64,000 bases of DNA from Pohlia nutans (lineage: Eukaryota > Streptophyta > Bryopsida > Bryales > Mniaceae). The DNA lies in contig CM040104.1 in NCBI GenBank assembly GCA_022496805.1, positions 6,919,650 through 6,983,649 on the forward strand, given 5' to 3'. A program made the position numbers and the translations under genes. Positions 1 through 13,016 of this stretch are shown piece by piece. Below the pieces are notes generated by a model. It searched no databases, was not told the origin of the DNA, and saw nothing but the letters and a program-made list of their open reading frames with translations. Position 1 is the stretch's first letter; every line of letters begins with the position of its first letter.

Positions 1-860
1 CAATTTGGAAGACAAACAATATGTTATGGCACTTAGAGGTTAGGGGGACCCAAATTTCATGTTGGGTTCCGAGATTTATAGTCAAAAGTTGCTAAATTTA
101 GTAGATTCTGCCATACATGCTCAAATTTGATGTAGATTTCTGTAATTCGAAAGATGAACAACATGTTAAGGCACCTAGAGGTTAGGGGGACCTAAATTTC
201 ATGTTGGGTTCCGAGATTTATAGTCAAAAGTTGCTAAATTTAGCAGATTCTACTATACGTGCTCGAATTTGATTAAGATTTTTGCAATTTGAAATACAAA
301 CAACATGTTAGGGCACCTAGAGGTTAGGGGGACCCAAATTTCATGTTGAGTTTCGAGATTTTTAGTCAAATGCAGCTAAATTTAGCAGATTCGACCATAC
401 ATGCTCGAATTTGATGTAGATTTCCACAATTTGAAAAACAAAAAATATGTTAGGGCACCTAGAGCTTAGGGGGACCTAAATTTCATGTTGGGTTCCGAGA
501 TTTATAGTCAAAAGCTTCTAAATTTAGCAGATTTTCCATACATGCTCGAATTTAATGTACATTTCCGCAATTCGAACGACAGACAACACGCTAGAGCCCT
601 TAGAGGCTAGGGGCACCCAAATTTCATGTTGGGTTCCAAGATTTATTGTCAATAGCTGCTAAATTTAGCAGGTTTTGCCATACATGCTCAAATTTGATGT
701 ACATTTACGCAATTTGAACGACAGACAACACGCTAGAGCTCTTAGAGGCTAGGGGCACCCAAATTTCATGTTGGGTTCCAAAATTTATAATTAATATCAA
801 CTAAATTTAGGATATTTTGCAATGCTAACATGAATTTACTGCGGAGTTTTGTGATTTGAA
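1..860. repeat. Tandem array, about 142 bp unit, six copies
   Basis: Copies begin near 1, 143, 285, 427, 569 and 711. Each starts with a CAATTTGAA-like segment and carries a 'TTAGGGGGACCCAAATTTCATG' type block followed by 'GCTAAATTTAGCAGATT'. The last copy fades after about 800. The array is open to the left, so its full length is unknown. I see no coding potential that is kept between copies. It looks like a short satellite or the internal tandem part of a transposon. Confidence 0.9.
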
Positions 861-2647
861 TGCAATACAAAACAATACAGTCTCTAGGGATTGATGGCCT
901 TGAAATTCCACCTTGGATTTTTTTAAATTGTAAAAGTGATTTAGTAAACATAGTTGTTTAGTTTAAAAAGTCCAAATTTGACTTAGATTTGTTGAATGCA
1001 AACTTCAAACCCAAATTTGAGCCTCTACAGCTTCGAAGCCCCCTATAATTAATGTTTGGTGCTATGAATTCAAAACATGAGCTGCTAAATTTTTTTTTCC
1101 TATAAATTTTATTCAATGAGGATTATTTAAGTTTTAGTCTCAATGGTGTGACTTGTATATGGAGAGACTACTAGTACGGAGTTTACAATGCTATTATTTG
1201 CATGGGCCTTGGTAGATCATTGTATGAGTGTATGACACTTGGACTTGATGAATTATACTTTGACCTCAAGAGAGTGAAGTATCGTCATTTGGAAGAAAAT
1301 GGTAACTACACATATGAGCAGGTCGCCTCCAATTCAGAGGGTGATGTAAACGCGAGTAGCATTCCTTCTCCGGTAGCGGAATCCATGGTCATGAGAGCGT
1401 TGGATTATGCTGATCCTTGGACCCCTTTAGAGATTAGAGCATTACTCAGGGATCAATGTTAGAGAACAAGACATGAAAGGAAGTAGAAACTCAATCCTCT
1501 AAGGTGGTTCTTGAGACTCAAGAGATAGAGCGGTAGTATAGATTGAGAAAGTACTTAAGGGAAAACCCTTTGATGTAGTAGAATAGTGCAAATTTTGTTT
1601 ACTTTGTAATGTGTACCTTCATTTATATATGAAACGAAGCGTTTGTTTTGATTTTCTATTAAATTGTAATAAAAAAATATTGCTCATTATGTTTAATTTT
1701 CATTTAATACATGACAAATTTGATATGAATGAATGAGTTGTTGCTATTTTAAAAATGATAATATATGAAATTTCAGGGGGGTAAAATTTCAGAAAAGTGC
1801 AAATTTTGCACTATTGTGGCCATCGGACAATGCACTTGGCCAAGTGCAAAAATTGCTAATTCGGTGTTCTATATATTTGGATGCCTTCCCATTTCTCTAG
1901 GCAAGAGCAAGAATTTGGATAGGAATTTGAATACTCTTCATATTGAGGTTTATAATACGTGTGATATGTGCGCAATTATGAATGTCCCTAATTCTCATTA
2001 TTATACTCAATTTTCAATAGTGAGTTACAAAATATTATAGGAGGCAAATTTTTTGTTCAATGTTCAAAGTTTCCACTGTTGAATAGAAGGACTAATAGAA
2101 GGGATCAACAATTTTGGATTCTTTAACACCCCATCTTTCCTAATATTTTAATAGAGGGAATTTTAGTCCTTATCATTGAAAGTATGAAGATGAGTTCAAT
2201 TATAAAGCATAAAAATGAAATTTTAATGTTGAAAATTGTTTGTCAATTCCTTGAGGTAAAAGACAAATTCCAAATCTAAAAGAGCTATTGAAATAGGATA
2301 AGCATGTCATATAGCAAAATTTGTTCCACAATGAAAACTTCTGATGATGAACTTGGTTATTCTAAAATCTAATAATACTGAGGTTTGATGAATCAGTTAC
2401 TGGTATTTAGAAAAATCTTTAATTGTGGTTTTGTCTATGAAACCCTAAATTTTAGAGTTAAATTTGATCAATATGAATATTGTACATCACTTTGCAAAGA
2501 AGTGATGGGAGTTCTTTTAGGCCAAAATTGAGTTCTTTTTGTGAGCATTGACAACAATTCTTATATACTCATCTAGGGGTGTTGCAAATCATGGATATTT
2601 TTTTACAATTTATAGTCATTGAAGCTAAATTTGTACCAGATGCCTTG

Positions 2648-2701
<54 letters not shown>

Positions 2702-3250
2702 GGATTTTGAATTGTAAGAGCAATGGGAGAGTATAGGTTTGAAATCAAATGATTGTCAAAATTTGTTACCTTGATAATTCAATCTACAATTTTTTGTGTC
2801 AAAAACTATATGAGGGTTAGATTTGTAAAGTGAAATAGAGGACTTTCTATTTTTAAGCACAAGCATACCTTAGCTCTTTTTTTTAAAATGTTGCAAAAGT
2901 TCTTTTTAAGTTGTTGGAAATTCTTCATTTATTCTTGGATTTGTTTTAATTCAAGTTTCAACAATAAAAAGAATAGTTGGGAGCTATTGGCCCAACTACA
3001 AGTTATTTTGGTGATGAATCATAAAAAGAAAATTGGGCTTATATTTTCAAGGTTGGAAAGATTCATGTAGTGTTGTTCAAAAATGCGGTTATTGAGTGTC
3101 AAGAAAGCCCTTCAAAAATGTGGAGTGAAGATCAAGAGAGCATGCAAAAAGGCTTTAAAAGCATTAAATGTTTTGTCAATTTATTCATAACATTATGAAT
3201 GAAAGATCACATGGATTTTCTCATTTTTAAACCCAAGTGTAAACCTCAAA
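861..3250. other. AT-rich intergenic stretch without a recognised gene
   Basis: An 86-codon ATG ORF at 1202-1462 (plus) has somewhat better base composition than its surroundings, but I recognise no domain; it could be a transposon relic. A palindromic motif GCACTTGGCCAAGTGC at about 1833-1848 is shared with the inverted-repeat element at 28888-31070. The other ORFs here are short and AT-driven. Confidence 0.5.
2650..2697. repeat. (TA)n microsatellite
   Basis: This is an uninterrupted run of about 24 TA dinucleotides inside AT-rich intergenic DNA, a simple-sequence repeat expected to vary in length. Confidence 0.95.
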
Positions 3251-3826
3251 ATGGGAAATTCTATAGCCTTCATGACTTGGTTACATCGTGTTCGAAAGAA
3301 GACTGGTTCCAAAAGTTTGAGATTTGGTACCAAAGATTTTTCAATGAGTTTTGCAAGGCGTTTTGCAGTGAGGGAAGAAGAAATAAGAACTATAGATTTA
3401 CACGAAGCAATTGCATTTGGAGAAATAACGACTGTGGGTCATCTCCTAATCCTTCCTGGAATTGATCCATCCATTCCAGGCCCGGATGAAAAGACTCCTT
3501 TACAAACTGCTATAGAATATGGACATGTTGAAATTGTTAAATTACTCTTAAAAATGCCTACTGTAAATCCATATGGAGCAATTGATATATATAATCGAAC
3601 TCCTTTACATATAGCTTGTTGGAAAGGAAATGGTGAAATTGTTGGACTTCTTTTAGCAACAAGGCCAACACCACAAACAATATTGTTAAGTCAATTAAAT
3701 GATTGTAATCTAAAACAAACAAATGATCATGATTTAATTTCTTCAAGTTCAAGTGATTATAAAGAGCCAACAAGAGTTCTTTCTAAAGGAGAAATAAATA
3801 TAAGTAATATTGGTACAAAAGAGTAA
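3251..3826 (+). CDS. Ankyrin-repeat protein, possibly a first exon
   Basis: The ORF has 191 codons from ATG to TAA. Residues about 48-125 hold at least two ankyrin repeats: one with the signature 'KTPLQTAIEYGHVEIVKLLL', the next with 'RTPLHIACWKGNGEIVGLLL'. A Leu/His-rich segment before them may be a degenerate earlier repeat. Ankyrin repeats mediate protein-protein contacts, so no specific role follows. The N-terminus begins MGNS, compatible with N-myristoylation, and is basic. The tail is Ser/Asn-rich. A GTAAGA splice-donor-like sequence overlaps the stop codon (GAG TAA GA), so this may be one exon of a longer ankyrin protein. I find no continuing exon downstream, and it could instead be a gene fragment. 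Confidence 0.6.
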   Translation: MGNSIAFMTWLHRVRKKTGSKSLRFGTKDFSMSFARRFAVREEEIRTIDLHEAIAFGEITTVGHLLILPGIDPSIPGPDEKTPLQTAIEYGHVEIVKLLLKMPTVNPYGAIDIYNRTPLHIACWKGNGEIVGLLLATRPTPQTILLSQLNDCNLKQTNDHDLISSSSSDYKEPTRVLSKGEINISNIGTKE

Positions 3827-3829
3827 GAT

Positions 3830-6122
3830 CTAAGTCATCTTATTTTGATTTTCATACTCATTAAAAAATTCATTGTAAATTTTTTTTCATTGTTTTTATT
3901 TTAAATAGTCATATATGTACAATCTAACTTGCATATAAAAAATAAAAGAAGTTTGTTCTTTTAAAATGACATATTCTTACATAAATAAAGTGTCTTTATA
4001 TAAATACATTATTTTTTTGTATTAACAAACATTGAAATTTTACTTTTTAGGAATCATAAAATAAATATGAAATTCCAAAAAAAGATTTTCAAAAATTTAA
4101 ATTTAAATTTATAATAATATAACATGTGATTGAATACCTTGGGTTGGCAACTCTTTTTACTAGATATTTTTTTGTAGTAGACATTTTGGAACAATAACAA
4201 TGGATAGAAATTGTTTTATTGTAACATTTTCATACACTAAATACCATAGATAGGAGAATACCAAAAAAAAATTTGTATTCTATTGAGACATGACACAATA
4301 TGATTTTACTATTTTTAATTTTTTAATTTTAAAAATCAACCTACAAGTACTTTATAGCAAGATCCTCCAAAAAAAATAGTATTGCTAAAAATATAAAAAC
4401 GCATTTATACAAAAACAAATACAAATTAAATTCTTGTCTTTTAGAAATATTAATTTCTTGTTTTTTTCCCTTGAAGAGGTACATTTTGAGTTTTTAATTA
4501 TAACAGAAGGCAAAATTTGATCTTTGAAATTCCTTATTATAAGTTTTTTTAATGTCAATTTTTTTCATGAAATGTATTTGAATGTCATGAATAATACAAG
4601 AGTTGCCACCCTAAATTTAACGCAAGTTAGATTTTGAATGTTTCACAAAACGAAAATTTGTTTTTAATGTTTGAGTGCAAATTTGATTTGCAATCATGAA
4701 ATTGTATAATCTATTTCTACACTAAACATGAAAAAATTTAAAATAAATCAATTTAGTGGCACTTGTCCTACTTATGAGTCTTCTACACAAATGGAGTGTG
4801 GAGTTTTGTGCCTACTACATAGTCATTGGTCTATGAAGTAATCTAAATCCAAAATTCAAGATACAACATACATTGTGCCTCTAATTTTCCTCCATCACTA
4901 ACAAAATAAATTAGTGTAGTGTGACTACAATATGTCTATGGGTGTTCACCTAGAATAAGTTTTAATCATATTGGAGGTCGTTAGTTGATATCATCCCATT
5001 TTCAACAAGTAGGATGATCGGAATCCCTGCTTCTCCAAAATTCTGGCACTTTATTTTCGATTATTTGCCAAACCTTGATCAATACTCTCAACGCTTTGTA
5101 ACATTCTATAATTGCACATATCCTCAAAATTTATCATGATGTGCACATGTGATTGAACAACTTCCACCTATCAAATTGCTAATAGAAACTCATTTGTCTC
5201 CAAGGTAGTGTCATTAGAGAGGTTTGAATGTACCATACATTTGCTTTAAATTGATTGTACTATATCAAAAAAATATTCTTGGCGTGTAAGTTTGTTGACA
5301 TTTTTTTCAAAAAAAAACTCTCATCAATGCTTGCATATCGCAGTCGGTCGTCAAAATCAACAAAAAATAATCATAAAAAAAAGAAGCCCAAATTTTTAAG
5401 AAATTTTGTTTAAAAAAACCTATTTTGTATGATGATGAAATGTCGACCATGATGGCCAGGTACGGTAGTAAGAGGCGCTTCACATGAGAGGTAGGAAGAC
5501 AGGCGGCAAATATATTTCTCTATTGTGATTGGTTGCATATGCAAGTGGAATTTCACACTAGAGAGGCTGGAAGGAAGCACATGAACGATAAAGTAGTTGA
5601 TGTATCCTGCCACTTGTAGCAAAATTTCTTCCGAAGTTTTTGGGCTGGAAAGTGCTTGCAGCACGACACTTCTCCCAAAGATTTTTGTGTTCTTGAGGAG
5701 CTCGTCGGGAAGTTTTCATATTCTTGTACAGCTTGTGCAACTTCCTGCCACTTGAGTTTTCACGTATATGTATATGTGGATCACTTTTCGAATGTTGGGA
5801 GACCGGAAGACCAGTTGCCTTTACAACTTCCTGCCGGACTATCATCAAGAACTTCAAGGCATGTGAACATGGTGCCATGATGGTGCATTGAAATGCAATT
5901 AAGATAATTTGGTGCCAACCTCCATACCAACCAGGTACGGATAAAATGACACTGAAATGACCTATATGCGGCCTTTGGTGTCAAAATGGCACCAAAATAG
6001 TCTGGCCCAACTTTTCTGATGATAACGTGAAGCGGCTCTAAGCTCTCATTAGTGCTTATATCAACGTTCAACATCTTAACATGCTAGACTCATGCCAAAA
6101 TGGACATCAAAATCAAGATTTC
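3830..6122. other. Non-coding AT-rich stretch
   Basis: I recognise no gene. The stretch at about 5340-5470 (ending in 'GACCATGATGGCCAGGTA') resembles 18430-18600, so a dispersed repeat is shared between the two places. The overlapping ORFs at 5410-6074 on both strands lie in a slightly less AT-rich patch but have no family signature that I can see. Confidence 0.45.
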
Positions 6123-6126
6123 TTAA

Positions 6127-6702
6127 CCCCTAAAGGACCGGGGAGTTTTTTAGTTTAGCTCTTGTTTTCTTGACTAGCTCTTATAACAAGCTCAATTCCT
6201 CATTGGTGTGGGTTAATTTTGACGATCGGCACCGTTGAATTTAAAGAAGACTTACATAGCTTTTGTATGAAAAAAGGATCAACAAAATCGCACAATTTTT
6301 GAGAAAATGCCACCGTTGAGAATATTGATAGAACTCGTTCGGGGTATTTTGTATATATGCTGAAATCGGATTCATCAAAAGTGCTCCAAAAATTCTAAAA
6401 TTTCTACCATGCATAATGATCATCATTTTGAGCATGTGCAAAAAAAATTCACATAATTTGGAGGTGTGAGGAGGAAGATATGAGGGTCTCAAGTGACGCT
6501 CAAATAGCCTCCCTGCAGCTCAATAAAATCACCAAAAATCGCACACTTCATGAAATTTCGATCAAGAAGTACCCACAGATTCAGCTCTCAAAAAGAACTA
6601 GGGTCTCTTTGTTGCTCACCTTACAATTCACGGTCCAACAACTCGAATTTCCTCACTTTTTAGTTCCAGAAGCCGCGTGGTGGCCTCGTGGTCCTTTAGG
6701 GG
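6127..6702. mobile_element. TTAA-flanked MITE (piggyBac-like ends), 576 bp
   Basis: The left end is TTAA|CCCCTAAAGGACC and the right end is GGTCCTTTAGGGG|TTAA, so the 13 bp terminal inverted repeats are perfect and a TTAA lies directly outside each end. There is no transposase ORF. TTAA target duplication with CCC/GGG termini is the hallmark of the piggyBac superfamily, so I infer a non-autonomous piggyBac-type element. This is the best-preserved member of a family with at least eight copies in the window. Confidence 0.8.
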
Positions 6703-6706
6703 TTAA

Positions 6707-7995
6707 TATCATGGCTGGTTCACATCAACCTTTGTATGTGCGTGCGCCAAGGATATGCATGCATCAAGGTAAGAAAACAGGCATAATCAAATATTATTTA
6801 AACACTCTATAGTAAATGGAACGCATGGAACGCATGTAAGATAGCAAGCAAACGCAAGAAAAGAGAAGTTGGAAGTTTGCAGCAAGGCACTAAGGGCGAG
6901 CTTCCATGTGAGGATCGGTCCGGTGGAAGGCAGTAGAAGACAAGAAACGAGGTCTCAACAGTCATCGATACTCCACCCATTTCGGTGGAAGTAAAAATTA
7001 TACTCCTGAGTTTCACTGATTTTCGCCGATTCGGTGGAGCTCCCCTCTTTTGCGGCCCGATCACCGATCACCCACCCCACATGGAAGTCGGCCCTAAATG
7101 TCATCAGTGCTCGCATTCAAAAAAGACAAGCATGAGCATATTATATTTTACTAGAACTTAATTTACCTGCGTCAGGAACCCAAGTGTGGCACCTTGGGGT
7201 TGTGTGAATGGCCCATCAGGCCTTTGGTAAATAACATACATCAATTCAGAACTTGGCATGTGAAAAGTGTCCAATCAATAGCAAATGATGATAGCGAGTT
7301 GAGTCAAGATCATTGAGCTTCAGAGTCAGAGAGCACCAAATCCCAAAACCAGATATTGTAATAACTGTATCATATGCCACTTCCCAAATGGGGTGAAGCA
7401 GATAAGCTCAAGGGGCTCCCCGATGCATGAAATCTCCAGTCTAGAATTATTTTGATTCAGCTGAATTCACTTGCTGTGTCAGAAAAAAATTAAACAGTGG
7501 GACCCCATGTCTTATAAGCCTAGAAAAATCATCACTAGAAAGTGTTTACTAATCCCTCATGGAATGACAATTTTAGACACTTATAGACCAAATGCTGTAC
7601 AGTCTGCCTTCCATAATTATCACGATATTATTGTTTCAAGCAATGCACATGTGACAACTCATTTCTGCGACTAATTCATGCCTGCCACCTTGAAGTTAGG
7701 GCTTCCCAAACCTGTCATAATAGAGAGGGAAGTGTACCTTCCAACACACGTCACATTTAGGCAGCTGGCCCTAGAACCTAGAGTCCAACTTCATGGATCA
7801 TTTGATTATGAGTAGTTTAGCAGATTAGGGATAAATCGCAAGCCGGCAAGCCAAAAAATTGTATTTCACAATGTTTTCCGAGGTGAAGTAAAAAAGCACA
7901 AATACCGGTAACAAATTCGAGTAAACACAACCCCAGCTCTTTTCTGATTTAGGGGAGTGGTAAAAATATCTATTTTTGATGATAGGAGCTCTCTA
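6707..7995. other. Region downstream of NSE4, no other gene seen
   Basis: No recognisable coding sequence. As NSE4 is read leftward, the first few hundred bases left of its stop codon probably hold its 3' UTR. The ORFs at 6807-7064 and 7471-7674 lack any signature. Confidence 0.35.
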
Positions 7996-10599
7996 TCATG
8001 TCGTATCTCGTTCCCGCTTCCTTGAAATCCCTACCGAACCAGGAGGCTCCAACGCCGAACTTCGGCGGGGCATGCATTCATCACCGTCTGGTACGTTCTC
8101 AATCATTTTCTGTAATAAACCAAACATACCTGTCAATTGTTTCACTAGCTTTCAAGAACAAACAAATCTTATTCTTGCAATGAGCAAAGAAAGAAGAAAA
8201 GAGATGCAATTCAACTCTCGTCCAAAAACTTCACCTGCCAGCAATTCCAGTCCAACCGGAACACAAATTGAGTATTTGTCGCTTCTCCAGATGCACGAGC
8301 CTCAGCTGTTGGAGCATTCTTGGGAGCTGCAGTGCATCAAAAACACACAACTGAAATTAAGTGATAATAATAACACAACGATTACACGTGCACATAGAAG
8401 CAAATCTAAAGCATATATGTACGGACCTAAGAAAACCTTCACACGCTACTTTTTCAAGCCTCAAATAAGTAGGAAGAAGCTTGTGCACTAAACTTTTCTT
8501 AAAGTATTCTTAGTTTTTTTAATAACACTCACCTATCAACTCTTCTGAATTGAAGAAAAAACTTACCAACTATGTGTTCTCCTTCTTCGTCATATGTTAT
8601 TGCAACTCTGCCATCCTTCACAAGAAATGACAAGGAGAAAATGTTCTCCACTGTTTGTGAGAATGACTCCCGATTCAATACAAGAGCATCTAACCGGGCT
8701 GTTTTGGCACGTTTTAAAATTCTGAACATAGTCTCCATATTAGCATCAGTCTGAGAATTGGCTTCCTGTTGGCTTCGGTCCTTTACCTGAACATCACACT
8801 TTCACTTGTATGAAAAAAGTGTAAACCCTTAGGTCAGAAATCTTTCCACTTAATTTAGTGACACTGATTTTTATCTCAATGCTTTCTCAAACAGGCCAGA
8901 AATCATCTGGAAAAAGAGTGCTTATAACTTCATCTGGTGCTTTCTTTTCAACAACTTACTGAAAATTAAACCCTATCACTCACAGATGTGATAATCAAAG
9001 AGGGGAAAAGAGTACCTCCTCTGCCTGTGTGCATTCGGTAGGCCTGTTCCTAACCCGTCGAACTGCAGTAGCTCTTCGAGCTTTAGGCTCGATGTCCATG
9101 GGTCCAAGCCTATAGACAAACCAAGTAAGAGTCAACTTCCATGGATGAATTTTCTCACTAAAAGACGAGTTTTTAGGGACTTCAGTGGACCAAGTTTCAC
9201 ATTTCAAGTGAGCTTTTGAGAAAAAAAGTGGTGGAGAAGTTGTCATGAAGTATGGAGGGTCCTTAAGCTCAAGTCTTCATGGCAACTTCTCCCTAACCAA
9301 TCGAATTTGTTCATATGCAAGTCCATGGAAGTGTGCACCACTTCATGGCCGAGTATGAGACAAACTCTAACACCACTTTTCCCTTCCTCTTGCCTACTTC
9401 CATGGGCAACTTCTCAAAACCATGGAACTTGGCTCTGACTACTAGGTCAGAAATTCTTATTCTCTAACTTATATGCAGATAAGTTATTCAGAAAACCTAA
9501 ACTAATTGAATAGGTTTCAGAAGGCTCACATGGTGTCCAGACCTGGCGCAACCTTGAATAGACCACAACCCGCAATCCCCAACCTCCCCCAATCAATATC
9601 TGCCGGCGCATTGTCATCACGATCCCGACCACGGTTAGTTTTCCGCAGCCTAAATCTCCTGATGATGTGCCCCACAAATGTTCCAGGAGTCGTTCCCGTC
9701 TTCCGTCGTGCGTCCTTCACAGAATCCTCGAAGAATCGTGTAACATCTAGAACAGCTTCAGCATCCACGATTTGTTCTCGTGGTTTTCGAACTGCACATC
9801 ATGGCAATAAATAAAACAACTTACCAATACCATGCGCTGCACATCTGGACTTGTATCAAACAATTGATTTAGAAAAATCTCTTGAATGAAAATGTTCATA
9901 AAGGCTTTTGCACCAAACCTAACTTACACAATAACCCCCATTTGTGCTGCAATAATTTCATGCATTACCAGTATTTCAGTTCGTATTATCGTCCCTGGTC
10001 CTCTCAAGACTCGCATGCGCTACACATTCGAACTTGTATCAAACAGTTGATTCAGAAAAATCTCCTGAATGAAAATGTTCATAAAAGCTTCTACACCAAA
10101 CCTAACTTACACAAAAACCCCACTTTGTGCTGCAAGTAATTTCATGCATTAACAGTACTGTTAATTTCAGTACGTATTATCGCCCTCAAGACTCACATGC
10201 ATAATCCCTACAGACTCGGAAGAAAGAATTTTTTTGCGTACCCCTCTCATGGTAGTCATTCAATGTCGAAACAAGTTCCTTGAACTTCCGCGAATCAGCG
10301 CTACCGATTTCCTCTTTCTCCGCTGTACCAGTACAAGAATTCGTTAAGCACAGATCATCGAAACCACTAGACGTCGCTAGATTAGGTCGGATTGCTCTGC
10401 AGAGCTACTGAAAAAAAAAGGAATTTGAAAAGATAAAATTACAGACAACACCTTTGATTGTGTGCTGAAGCTCGCGGTAACTGGCCCGCAACGTCCTCCG
10501 TTCCACATTCTCATCTTCTCGAGAGTGATCCGGCCGCTCTTCGTGATTATCGTCACCTCCTCGCCGTATGCTACGACTCCTCGGCCCTCTATTATTCAT
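7996..10599 (-). CDS. NSE4: NSE4, kleisin subunit of the SMC5/6 complex (7 exons, 336 aa)
   Basis: NSE4 bridges the SMC5 and SMC6 heads and acts in nuclear DNA repair and chromosome maintenance. Exons on the minus strand (plus coordinates, in transcript order): 10452-10599, 10242-10322, 9530-9791, 9016-9109, 8567-8786, 8235-8326, 7996-8109. All junctions are GT-AG and phases agree; the total of 1011 nt encodes 336 aa. The N-terminal part (RTLRASYRELQHTI, residues about 33-46, then RKPREQIVDAEAVLDV at about 78-93) matches the SMC6-neck-binding half. A middle block contains DIDWGRLG and LDTMLGPM. The C-terminal winged-helix is shown by 'SFSQTVENIFSLSFLVKDGR' (from residue 236) and a following 'QFVFRLDW'. 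The ATG at 10599 is the first in frame after an upstream stop. Length and exon order fit plant NSE4. Expression is likely, as the frame is intact throughout. Confidence 0.9.
9115..9440. repeat. Dispersed repeat inside an NSE4 intron, inverted copy at 23.0-24.0 kb
   Basis: The sequence around 9240-9440 ('CTTGCCTACTTCCATGGGCA', 'GTGTGCACCACTTCATGG') is present in reverse complement at about 23045-23240. The part at 9120-9250 matches about 23880-24005, also in reverse. The 23 kb copy carries about 640 bp extra in the middle, so either that copy is interrupted or this one is deleted. No coding potential is seen. Confidence 0.6.
9833..10206. repeat. Tandem duplication within the second NSE4 intron
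   Basis: Two copies of about 185 bp (about 9833-10013 and 10014-10206) share 'AATGAAAATGTTCATAAA', 'CACCAAACCTAACTTACACA' and 'TTTCATGCATTA' in order. They lie wholly between exons 2 and 3 of NSE4, so the coding sequence is unaffected. Confidence 0.8.
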
Positions 10600-12555
10600 C
10601 TCTCCAGACAAGAACCGCCGTTTAAATTCCCATGCGCTACGCCAATTTCCGTAACCTCATGCAAGGCGATATTTCCAAGAAAGAAAAAGAAGACACCCGT
10701 TCACCAAGAACATCAAAACAAAACCCCGGCATCGGCATCGCCTCTAAATTTAACTCATCTGGAGACCTTAACGCGGAGCTCTTAACAACAGAAAGCGAGA
10801 CACCAACGGCAAATTAAGAACCCCCTGGCTCGCGCCACAACGAAAATTTCACGAAAAATATGTCGAATTGCGCGGAAAAAAAAGCGGGAACTCGAATGAA
10901 GCGTGCATCACAAGGACGATCTGAAAAATTCAGCGGGGGTTAAGAAAAAATTGCGAAGAAGAAGACGTGCAAGCGGACAGAGCTCGCAAGGGAAGAAGAA
11001 AGCAAAAGTGTTTGTCGTCGGCAGCAAGCTATGTGTACCGACTGGCGGCATTTCATTCATCCATACTGTTTCATTCGTTGGCTCCCAACTGCTGAGGCGG
11101 TTTTTTCATTCATCTGCTACTTTTCATCCGCCCCTTCGACTGACAGGCAGTATATAACAGAATATGTTGCTCGTCCTCATGATGATTGTGGGCTTCCGTC
11201 AGTACATAATAGTAACGTCCTGTCAGTAGTCAGCGTTACTGCAAAATGAAATTAATTTTTTAATTTTTTAATTTTTTTAATCTTTGATCTTTTGGTGAAT
11301 GGAATGACTTCATTTTATTGTCTTTGCCCCGCCATGGAAGAAACTACGAAAATGCTTCGTTTTCAAGAGTTACACGCCTAAATTGTAAAAAACAAGCGGC
11401 TAGTTGATAGTCTTTGTTTTAGTATTTATACATTTATAATTTATATAATGTATTGTTTAACTATATAACTCCTTGAAATTGAAGTGTTTTCATCATTTCT
11501 CCCATGGTGGGACACAGACAATAAATCTGGGGTAAGTACTAAGACAGAGACTACACGATTAGCCACTTGTTCTCATAACATTCACTTCTGAAGTCAATAA
11601 AGTTATTGCCTCACCCAAGGAAATGATGTGGAATTTTCCACATCATTTCATCCCTCATGAGATGATGAGGAATATCCCACATCCCATCAAGAGCTAAGGG
11701 GATACATGGCGGAGAAGTAGCTAGGAGGTTGTGTGGGATGGCAGTTAAAGAGTCAAGTAACTAATGGCAGGAGGTGGGTTAGATTAAACAATCATAGTAA
11801 CTAATGGCATGCGTTGGCTCAGTCATCGATCAGTCATGAGTTTGTGTGCTATAATACATTAATAAATCTTTGATCATGCTTAGAAAGTTATAATATATTA
11901 AATGTGTGTTTTTCCACACTCACAACCTCACACATGTCAAGTTGGAAATAAGGAAGTGAGGTCATATGCGGCATAACATAAACAAATTATTTAATTGTCA
12001 CTATGTATAGTTACCAAGTATGTGAAAATCTAGCACTTTGGCACATTTAAAAGTTATATTCCAAATTAACATGATAGACTTAAGTTGGATAAACTAAGCA
12101 AGATGAAACCATAAAGCAGTTCCAATGAGGACTACTGGTACCAAATGTTATGTTGTCCTCCAAAATCTAATTCAACAATTTTTAATTTAGTACACCAAAA
12201 TGTTTCTTTAGTATGGATGATTAATTAGCAAGCATGAAAATCAATATTGTATTTGATCGTCAAAATTGACAGCTCATACGTAATGTTTAACTTTTTGGTC
12301 AAAATGATGCAAATGTTCTCTAAGGTTATGTGGATATTTTCTAAGATTCTTTTTTCACTAAAGAATATGGATTTTTATTTTATTTTTAAATTCCTAGAAA
12401 TTTTGACTTCTCTTTATATATATTTTTTTTTTGCCATCCTTGATAGCCGGGTGTAGTATGTTCAATCTAGCAACACCATCATTACAAATCAAAAAAGTAT
12501 CGTTGCATAGTGTAACTGAGTGAGATTTGCAATTAATTAATTAGTTTAGGCACAC
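10600..12555. other. NSE4 upstream region and intergenic DNA
   Basis: The stretch 10600-11250 is less AT-rich and probably includes the NSE4 promoter and 5' UTR; its ORFs are low-quality basic peptides. A perfect 13 bp hairpin, AAATGATGTGGAA with its reverse complement and a 2 bp loop, lies at 11621-11648. Beyond 11250 I see nothing but AT-rich DNA. Confidence 0.4.
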
Positions 12556-12557
12556 AC

Positions 12558-12726
12558 ATGACACGTGTTAGTGTGTAGAGGGCCCAACAATATTTTATTT
12601 CCACCACGTGCTAATGTGTGGAGGGCCCAACAATATTTTTATTTGAGCCCCATGTTTATCATGTGGAGGGTCGACAATAATTTTACTTCAGCCACGTGTT
12701 AATGTGTGGAAGACCCAACAATATTC
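12558..12726. repeat. Tandem repeat, about 45 bp unit, four copies, each with a CACGTG-like core
   Basis: Units begin near 12560, 12605, 12651 and 12692. Each reads roughly CACGTGTTAATGTGTGGA followed by GGGCCCAACAATATTTT. Three of the four have CACGTG and the third has CATGTT. CACGTG is the plant G-box core, but repetition alone does not show that these are regulatory sites. Confidence 0.75.
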
Positions 12727-13016
12727 CTCCAAACGCCACAAAAATATACATGACATGTGTCACATTGTTACATGACACATACATCATGACCCATAAATCA
12801 TTACATATGTACAGTACAAATGACCTATACATCATACGCCATAGATTATCTATGATGCATTAAATGCATGTTATAAAATTTAAATTTTTAAATTTTTAAA
12901 TTTAATTAAAAAAAACTTTTATAAAGTCCAACCTTAGTTACAATACATACTATTTAGTAACTTTCAAGTCATGTTCACAATGATTTAAGCCATACATGAG
13001 TTTTCAAGTGTATTTA

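Noticed and set aside
1..860. A CRISPR-like array
   Set aside because: Units are about 142 bp with no short repeat/unique spacer pattern, and the sequence is eukaryotic.
5410..6074. A protein-coding gene in the less AT-rich patch
   Set aside because: ORFs overlap on both strands, are under 110 codons and show no domain or splice-consistent extension.
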